Shown piece by piece: positions 59,029 to 64,000 of a DNA stretch of 64,000 bases; position 1 is the stretch's first letter, and each line of letters begins with the position of its first letter. The stretch is taken from assembly GCF_002115755.1 (NCBI RefSeq), contig NZ_JFKA01000003.1, positions 248,001 to 312,000 of the forward strand. The letters are read 5' to 3'. The position numbers were made by a program, and so were the translations under genes. This DNA comes from Thalassospira mesophila. GTDB lineage: Bacteria; Pseudomonadota; Alphaproteobacteria; Rhodospirillales; Thalassospiraceae. The notes under the pieces were generated by a model. It ran no database searches, had not been told where the DNA came from, and was given only the letters and a program-made list of their open reading frames with translations.

Positions 59029-59853
59029 ATGGCCGACACGCCCTTGCCGATTTATCAGGTTGATGCTTTTACCAACCATCTTTTTGCCGGTAACCCGGCC
59101 GCGGTTGTGCCGCTGGATCGTTGGCTGCCAGATACCACCCTGCAGCAAATTGCGATGGAAAATAACCAGTCGGAAACGGCGTTTTTCGTTAAAACCGAGG
59201 ATGGCGACGCTGATTACCACATTCGCTGGTTCACCCCGACGGTGGAAGTGCCCTTATGTGGCCATGCCACCCTTGCCAGTGCCTGTGTTTTGTTTAATCA
59301 GCTTGGCGTGACCGGCAATGAAATTCGCCTGCAAAGCAAAAGCGGAATTTTAACCGCGCGGCGGGATGGCGATGCGATTGTATTAAACTTCCCCGCCCAG
59401 CCGCTGGTCGAGGACATCATGCCCGATAATATTGCCAGGGCGCTGTCGCCTGAGCATGCAATTGCCTGTTTCAAAGTCGCCAGCCGCGATACTGATTATG
59501 TGCTGGTTTATGACAATGCCGCAACGGTGCGCGATATGGTGCCCGATATGTCGGTTCTTACGACACTGGCCGAACGCGGGGTGATTGTAACCGCCCCGTC
59601 CGACAGCGATGATTGCGATATGGTATCGCGGTATTTTTTACCGGCACTGGGCATTAATGAAGACCCGGTAACGGGCTATATGCACTGCGTTGTCGCCCCA
59701 TACTGGGCGGCCCAAACCGGCAAAACCAATGTGATTGGCTATCAGGCATCGGCACGGGGCGGGTTTATTGACTGCACAATTGACGGCGACCGGGTGCATT
59801 TAAAGGGCCATGCCGTGCTGTATTTAAAAGGCGAAATCTTTTTGCCCAATTAG
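59029..59853 (+). CDS. PhzF family isomerase/epimerase
   Basis: A 274-residue protein with the two-domain diaminopimelate-epimerase-like fold of PhzF. The catalytic Glu is in ENNQSETAFFV at about residue 47, the second conserved loop is FTPTVEVPLCGHATLASA, and the C-terminal loop is INEDPVTGYMHC. The family isomerises small acids and amino acids without cofactor; PhzF itself acts on dihydrohydroxyanthranilate. It is third in the MocR-opposed cluster with two PLP enzymes, so it may process their product. A strong terminator follows. Confidence 0.88.
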   Translation: MADTPLPIYQVDAFTNHLFAGNPAAVVPLDRWLPDTTLQQIAMENNQSETAFFVKTEDGDADYHIRWFTPTVEVPLCGHATLASACVLFNQLGVTGNEIRLQSKSGILTARRDGDAIVLNFPAQPLVEDIMPDNIARALSPEHAIACFKVASRDTDYVLVYDNAATVRDMVPDMSVLTTLAERGVIVTAPSDSDDCDMVSRYFLPALGINEDPVTGYMHCVVAPYWAAQTGKTNVIGYQASARGGFIDCTIDGDRVHLKGHAVLYLKGEIFLPN

Positions 59854-59882
59854 GCCGCGATGCACCGTTAGCTAAAAGCCAG

Positions 59883-59924
59883 AACACCCCGCCAATGTTG
59901 CAATATTGGCGGGGTGTTGTTTTT
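59883..59924. terminator. Terminator between PhzF and SDR genes
   Basis: AACACCCCGCCAAT and its complement ATTGGCGGGGTGTT form a 14-base perfect stem around a short loop (to 59918), followed by GTTTTT. It lies 30 bp past the PhzF-like stop and touches the stop of the leftward SDR gene, so it can act on both strands. Confidence 0.88.
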
Positions 59925-60586
59925 CAGGCGGCATGAAGGTCATTAAAGTTAAAGGTGGTGCCGGTGACAAAATCAGATTCTGGCCCGGCCAGAAATGACA
60001 GGCCGTTGGCGATATCGCCTAAAACCGAAATGTCACCAGACGGTGCGCTATGGCTTTTGCGGCCCAGAATGTTCGATTGCAGGCGGTTCACCGTAACGTG
60101 GCGATCATGCAGTGATTTGGCACTATGCGTGATCAGGTCATGAAGCGGGGCGTGGTTATTGTTATGCGCCGGGATGTTTGCGCTGGCGTGGGGGAGTGAT
60201 GTTTTGCCAATGGCAATGATGCGACCACCTTCGCGAATGACCGGGGCAATGGCCTCGATGGCGGCGGCACTGTAAATGCGTTCATCATCGACAAGGACGA
60301 AGGACACATTGTTGGTGACCAGAATATCTACCTGGCCAAAATCGGCAATAACACGCGAAATCAGGGTTTTAATGCCCGATACGCGATCGCAATTAATGGC
60401 ATAGGCGCGGGCGTTAACGCCGCGTGCTTCAAGCCCGGTAACAATACCGGCGGCATTCCATGCATGGGCGGGATGGCTGATGATAACGTCGGCACCCTGA
60501 TCGGCCAGGGTTTGTGCGCTGAGCGCGCCAATGCCGTAATGGCCGTCGGTAACGATGGCAATTTTGCCTGCCAGTGGTTTGTTCAT
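59924..60586 (-). CDS. SDR-like protein lacking the catalytic Tyr-Lys pair
   Basis: A 220-residue Rossmann protein, shorter than the usual 245-260. The cofactor loop is present as IVTDGHYGIGALSAQTLADQG, and DILVTNNVSFV corresponds to the NNAG strand. Where the catalytic YxxxK should stand it reads HNNNHAPLHDLITHSAKSL, with no Tyr and no Lys in place, and the preceding Ser motif is altered. The C-terminal FLAGPESDFVTGTTFNFND still matches the SDR end. It is therefore probably not a working dehydrogenase. It is a paralogue of the next SDR gene and has a matching palindrome 88 bp upstream. Confidence 0.82.
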   Translation of the reverse strand: MNKPLAGKIAIVTDGHYGIGALSAQTLADQGADVIISHPAHAWNAAGIVTGLEARGVNARAYAINCDRVSGIKTLISRVIADFGQVDILVTNNVSFVLVDDERIYSAAAIEAIAPVIREGGRIIAIGKTSLPHASANIPAHNNNHAPLHDLITHSAKSLHDRHVTVNRLQSNILGRKSHSAPSGDISVLGDIANGLSFLAGPESDFVTGTTFNFNDLHAA

Positions 60587-60673
60587 GGCTGTTCTCCGGA
60601 ACAGAGGTTTTTCCTGTATGAAAAAACCTTACGGCGCAAACCGGCCTGGCAGAAGTCCTTAAAGTCGCGACCT

Positions 60674-60695
60674 AGCGTTCGTTATATGGAACGCT
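60674..60695. promoter_or_regulatory. Palindromic operator-like site upstream of the first SDR gene
   Basis: AGCGTTC and GAACGCT arms (7 bases each, perfect) flank GTTATATG. The core GTTC-R-TTATAT-R-GAAC is identical in pattern to the site at 61562-61583, and both have AAGTCC 16 bases before GCGTTC. It lies 88 bp before the 60586 start, so it is a likely target of the nearby LysR regulator. Confidence 0.75.
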
Positions 60696-60712
60696 GCTGG
60701 TGGGAATGGTGA

Positions 60713-61462
60713 TCAGGCGCCGTAGCCGCCATCAACGTTTATGACGGTGCCGGTGATGTAGGATGCAGCGGGGCTGGCAAGGAAAGCAATGGCAGCGGCG
60801 ACTTCTTCGGGCATGGCCGCGCGGCCCAGCGGAACAGCGGTGCGGATCGGGGTGGGGTATTTTGCCAGCGGGTCGAGTAATTCGTCATTTACAAAGCCCG
60901 ACTGCACAACATTAACCGTGATATTGCGCGGGCCAAGGTCGCGGGCGGCCCCTCGGGTATAGCCCACCATCGCCGCCTGTGTTGCGGTAAAATCGGCCAG
61001 TCCGCTGGACCCGGCATGGGCGCACAGGCACGACCCCAGCGTGATGATGCGCCCGCCATCGGGCATCATCGGGGCGGCGGTGCGAATGGTGTAGGCCGTG
61101 GCGCAAAAATTAACCTGTTGCTGGCGTTTTATACCATCGAGGTCGGCATCGGGGTTGTCTACCTGGCCGCAAACCGCAATTGATGCCGCATTGACCAGAA
61201 TGTCGAGGCGGCCAAAATGGGCAAAGGCGGTTTGCACCATTGCGCTGACCTGCAAACTATCGGCCGGGTCGGCTTCAAACGATTTTGCATCAACGCCCAG
61301 TCCTTGCAGTTCTTCGACCATTTCCCGGGCCACCTTGCGGTCGCAAACGTACCCAATGGCAATGTTTGCGCCCTGTTCGGCCAGCATGCGGGCGGTGGCG
61401 GCGCCAATGCCAAAAGCACCCCCGGTGATCAGGGCAACTTTGCCGTTTAGAAGTTTACTCAT
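60713..61462 (-). CDS. SDR family protein with Phe/Gln at the catalytic Tyr/Lys positions
   Basis: About 249 residues with a complete SDR frame: LITGGAFGIGAATARMLAEQ (cofactor loop), ADPADSLQ, DILVNAASIAVCGQ, and the C-terminal FLASPAASYITGTVINVDGG. At the catalytic site it reads LADFTATQAAMVGYT, where relatives have Y-x-x-x-K (for example YAATKAA), so Tyr is Phe and Lys is Gln. The overall fold and NAD(P) binding look intact, but normal SDR catalysis should be lost. GGAG lies about 7 nt before ATG at 61462. It is divergent from the LysR gene. Confidence 0.85.
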   Translation of the reverse strand: MSKLLNGKVALITGGAFGIGAATARMLAEQGANIAIGYVCDRKVAREMVEELQGLGVDAKSFEADPADSLQVSAMVQTAFAHFGRLDILVNAASIAVCGQVDNPDADLDGIKRQQQVNFCATAYTIRTAAPMMPDGGRIITLGSCLCAHAGSSGLADFTATQAAMVGYTRGAARDLGPRNITVNVVQSGFVNDELLDPLAKYPTPIRTAVPLGRAAMPEEVAAAIAFLASPAASYITGTVINVDGGYGA

Positions 61463-61561
61463 GGGGGCTCCGGGTGGATGTGGGAAAGAACCGATTTGTC
61501 GATGATGCAACAGAATTTAGAATTTGTAAGATATGGACAAAAGTCCCTTTTTGCGGCACTC

Positions 61562-61583
61562 TGCGTTCATTATATAGAACAAT
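61562..61583. promoter_or_regulatory. Palindromic operator-like site between the second SDR gene and the LysR gene
   Basis: TGCGTTC and GAACAAT arms flank ATTATATA; the core GTTC-R-TTATAT-R-GAAC matches the site at 60674-60695. It lies 100 bp before the SDR start at 61462 and 10 bp before the LysR start at 61594, so it fits autoregulation plus SDR control. Confidence 0.75.
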
Positions 61584-61593
61584 GAGGTCGGTC

Positions 61594-62664
61594 ATGCAGG
61601 ATTTAAACGATCTTTTTTACTTTGCGCAGGTTGTGTCGCATGGTGGATTTGCGCCGGCAGGCCGGGCACTTAATCAGCCAAAATCAAAACTTAGCCGCCG
61701 GGTAGCTCAACTCGAAGACCGGCTTGGTGTCAAGCTAATCGAAAGATCAAGTCGGCGTTTTCGGGTGACGGAACTGGGGCAGGCTTTTTATGATCGCTGT
61801 GCCAATATCCTTAACGAGGCCGAAGAAGCCGAAGCCATTGTTGCAGAAGCAAAAGGCGTTGAGCAGGGTGTGGTGCGCATCAGTGTGCCGCCCGCCATGC
61901 TGGAAACGGCACTGGCCGAAGTTTTAGCCGATTTCAGCGAAAAGTTCCCCAAGGTTCAATTGCGCATCATGGCAACCAACCGCCGGGTGGATTTGATTGA
62001 AGACCGGGTGGATGTGGCCTTTCGGGTGCGCGATTCGCTCGATAGCGATGCGACCCTGATTGTTAAAACACTGGGCCTCGCCGATGCCATTATGGTGGCC
62101 AGCCCGTCCCTGATGGAAAAACTGGGGCCGGATTTTGGTGTTGATGACATCAACAAGTTTCCGACCCTGAGCATCAAGGGCGAGGATGCCGATACCGTGC
62201 GCTGGCAGCTTGTGGGCCCGAATGACGATACGCGGATGCTTGAAATTGCCCCGCGGTTATCGACCAGCGATATTTCCATGATCCGCCAATGTGCCTTGCG
62301 CGGGCAGGGCATTGCCCTTTTGCCACGTTTTAGCACCCATCATGCCATTCAGGCCGGGCGTCTGGTGCAGGTGTTACCCGAATGGCGCGCCGTTGGCGGG
62401 ATTGTGCATATTCTGTTCAAGGCGCGGCGCGGGTTACCACCGGCGGTGCGCGCCCTGATTGACCATTTGACCGTTCGTGCCCGGGAACGCACCCTGTGGG
62501 AATGCGACGAAGCCCTTGAACGGCTGTGCCCGCATTACATTTGCCGCGAAGGTGCGATTGAAGATAGCGTTATGCAAAAACCGGACGCCGTGAAATCTGA
62601 AGTCCTGAAGCCAGATGTCGTGAAACCGGCGGCAAATGAACCCGCAGAGCTGGTTTCTGCCTGA
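61594..62664 (+). CDS. LysR family transcriptional regulator
   Basis: About 356 residues with the LysR helix-turn-helix (about 2-60, VVSHGGFAPAGRALNQPKSK then LSRRVAQLEDRLG) and a substrate-binding-like domain (about 90-300). A polar, Lys/Glu-rich tail of about 40 residues follows at the C-terminus, longer than usual. GAGG lies about 9 nt before ATG at 61594; an open extension to 61474 is unlikely. It is divergent from the tandem SDR genes, and the same palindrome precedes each of them, so it is the likely controller of both. A terminator follows at 62695-62736. Confidence 0.9.
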   Translation: MQDLNDLFYFAQVVSHGGFAPAGRALNQPKSKLSRRVAQLEDRLGVKLIERSSRRFRVTELGQAFYDRCANILNEAEEAEAIVAEAKGVEQGVVRISVPPAMLETALAEVLADFSEKFPKVQLRIMATNRRVDLIEDRVDVAFRVRDSLDSDATLIVKTLGLADAIMVASPSLMEKLGPDFGVDDINKFPTLSIKGEDADTVRWQLVGPNDDTRMLEIAPRLSTSDISMIRQCALRGQGIALLPRFSTHHAIQAGRLVQVLPEWRAVGGIVHILFKARRGLPPAVRALIDHLTVRARERTLWECDEALERLCPHYICREGAIEDSVMQKPDAVKSEVLKPDVVKPAANEPAELVSA

Positions 62665-62694
62665 CCGGGTTTGCCGGGTCTGGCCGGTTTGAAG

Positions 62695-62736
62695 ATGCTC
62701 TGACGGGGTCGCCAAGGTGATTGTCAGAGCATTTTT
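62695..62736 (+). terminator. Terminator after the LysR gene
   Basis: ATGCTCTGAC (62695-62704) pairs exactly with GTCAGAGCAT (62723-62732) around an 18-nt loop, followed by TTTTG. It lies 30 bp after the LysR stop. Confidence 0.82.
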
Positions 62737-62915
62737 GTGCCCGCATAATGTATGCCGAAACAAGGTGCCAAATGACCCATGCGCGATTTTTATTGACCGC
62801 ATGGCGGGGCTTTCGGCTAAGTAATACTGATAATTTGCATGATATCGCTGGTTTTGGCTGATATCAGCCCGCGATGCGGGATGTATAAGGCCATTTGCGA
62901 CAGGGGAAATTCAAC

Positions 62916-64000
62916 GTGCTAGACAATGTCGTCGCAAACAGTGCGACACCGTTGCAGATGTGGGTTGTACTTGCGCTGGTCGCGGGTTCGCTCGTGCTTT
63001 ATGCATGGGAACGCATTTCGCTTGAAATGACGTCGATGGCGATCATTGCGGTCCTGCTGCTGTTTTTCAATCTTGTGCCGCTTAATGGTGGCGATGGCAG
63101 AAACCTTTTGGGGCCGGACACGCTGATGTCGGGCTTTGCCAACCCCGCCCTGTTAACCGTGCTGGCCTTGCTGGTGGTGGGGCAGGGCATGGTGCTGACC
63201 GGCGGGGTAAGTTATATCGCCGGTTTTATTACCGAACATGGTGGCAAGAATGCCTCGCTGGCAATTTTTGTCGGCCTGTTTGTGGTGATGTTGCTGTCGG
63301 CATTTTTGAACAACACGCCCGTGGTGGTTATTTTCATTCCCATCATTCAGGCACTGGCTGAACGTATTCAACGATCGCCAAGTTCTTTGATGATTCCGCT
63401 GTCTTTTGCCGCCATTTTGGGCGGCATGACCACCTTGATCGGCTCGTCGACCAACCTTCTGGTCTCAAGCTCGCTGATCGAGCTGGGCCAGGAGCCGCTG
63501 GAATTTTTTGAATTCACCGTGGTGGGGGCGGTTCTGGCTTTTTCGGGCTTTTTCTATGTGTTGCTGATTGCACCGCGTCTGTTGCCAGCCCTGGCCTCGA
63601 TGAGCAGCCGTTTGACCAAGCCCGACGGCAGCGGCAAACAGTTTATTGCCCAGATTACCGTTGGCCCGGCGTCAAAAATGATCGGGACCAAGCCGGTGGC
63701 CGGGTTTTTTAAAAACCTGCCCAATGTCACCATTCAAATGATTGTCCGGCGCGAACATGCCGATTTGCCGCCGTTTGACGAACATCTTGAAATTCAGCCC
63801 GGCGACGTTCTGGTGGTGGCCGCAACCCGCAAGGCATTGACCGAAGCCCTGCAAAAAGACCCCGGCCTGATCCACGCCGAAGCCGCTGCCGTGCATGATG
63901 GCAGCACCAATGCTGAAAACAAATCAACCCAGCTTCTGGCCGAGGTGATGTTGCCGCCCGGATCGCGCCTGATTGGTTTTAATCTGGAGCAGATCGGCTT
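62916..64000 (+). CDS. SLC13/ArsB-type transporter with TrkA-C domain, partial
   Basis: The frame starts at GTG 62916 with AGGGG about 9 nt upstream and runs off the window after about 361 codons. The first 230 residues are strongly hydrophobic, with six or more membrane segments, and contain AFLNNTPVVVIFIPII and GGMTTLIGSSTNLLVSS, typical of the SLC13/CitT-ArsB permease group. From about 245 a soluble TrkA-C-like domain begins (IGTKPVAGFFKNLPNVTI, then DVLVVAATRKAL), and a second copy starts near 340 (PPGSRLIGFNL). It probably moves a dicarboxylate, sulfate or other anion with sodium. The C-terminal membrane half lies outside the window. Confidence 0.87.
   Translation, partial: MLDNVVANSATPLQMWVVLALVAGSLVLYAWERISLEMTSMAIIAVLLLFFNLVPLNGGDGRNLLGPDTLMSGFANPALLTVLALLVVGQGMVLTGGVSYIAGFITEHGGKNASLAIFVGLFVVMLLSAFLNNTPVVVIFIPIIQALAERIQRSPSSLMIPLSFAAILGGMTTLIGSSTNLLVSSSLIELGQEPLEFFEFTVVGAVLAFSGFFYVLLIAPRLLPALASMSSRLTKPDGSGKQFIAQITVGPASKMIGTKPVAGFFKNLPNVTIQMIVRREHADLPPFDEHLEIQPGDVLVVAATRKALTEALQKDPGLIHAEAAAVHDGSTNAENKSTQLLAEVMLPPGSRLIGFNLEQIG

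Noticed and set aside
1-64000. tRNA, rRNA or CRISPR features
   Set aside because: No cloverleaf with CCA-type end, no rRNA-like conserved stretch and no regularly spaced repeats were found by reading both strands.

Overview
The window looks like chromosomal DNA of an alphaproteobacterium with a mid-50s GC content. I suspect a Rhodospirillales member close to Thalassospira. This rests on recognised family types: a 41-residue type-B ribosomal L36, DUF2336, DUF1127, DUF3775, TIGR02186 paired with a TauE-type exporter, and a PaaX-type regulator. No rRNA, tRNA, CRISPR array or intact prophage was found. The genus is an inference; no database was available.

Layout. 1-10840 holds housekeeping and metabolic genes: a partial GNAT acetyltransferase, mercaptopyruvate sulfurtransferase, an AlaX-type tRNA editing protein, an AraC regulator opposite an NTF2-like protein, a PA0069-type radical SAM protein, dTDP-glucose 4,6-dehydratase, a LysE exporter, a lactate permease with a coupled 52-residue membrane protein, a luciferase-like monooxygenase and a P-loop kinase. 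10862-13180 is a divergent LysR/MFS pair. 13217-13788 is a broken IS3-type insertion sequence. 14237-20044 is a strikingly AT-rich island reading DUF5989, SGNH, SxtJ-like, NodU-type carbamoyltransferase, MBOAT acyltransferase, SGNH. This is the strongest candidate for an undescribed system in the window: a surface-glycan or lipid carbamoylation/acylation module beside an IS scar. It ends at a strong terminator before cysK.

20165-36922 returns to host-like sequence: cysK, an ADP-ribose-type Nudix enzyme with a TTG start, DUF3775, a PAS-GGDEF cyclase, pepD, a DnaJ/SH3 membrane protein, a methyltransferase, rpmJ, a class III cyclase, an Lrp regulator opposite a saccharopine-dehydrogenase-like enzyme, a TetR regulator with matching operator-like sites before itself and before an alpha/beta hydrolase, a DUF606 transporter and a periplasmic binding-like protein.

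37053-54499 holds a TPR/GT41-like protein that seems to lack the usual catalytic residues, a universal stress protein, a TauE/TIGR02186 pair opposite TusA-ElaA, a cyclic-di-GMP block (EAL, GGDEF, DUF2336 in one operon plus a separate GGDEF gene), a lipoprotein, a Lon-like protease in an operon with a SPOR protein, and PaaX behind a long inverted repeat.

54557-64000 holds two regulated clusters. A MocR regulator faces DUF1127, a threonine-dehydratase-like PLP enzyme, a group II PLP decarboxylase and a PhzF-like isomerase, with TACAAT motifs repeated around the promoters. Then a LysR regulator faces two tandem SDR genes. Each SDR gene has its own copy of the same palindrome upstream, and both proteins lack the SDR catalytic Tyr and Lys. 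The window ends inside an SLC13-type transporter.
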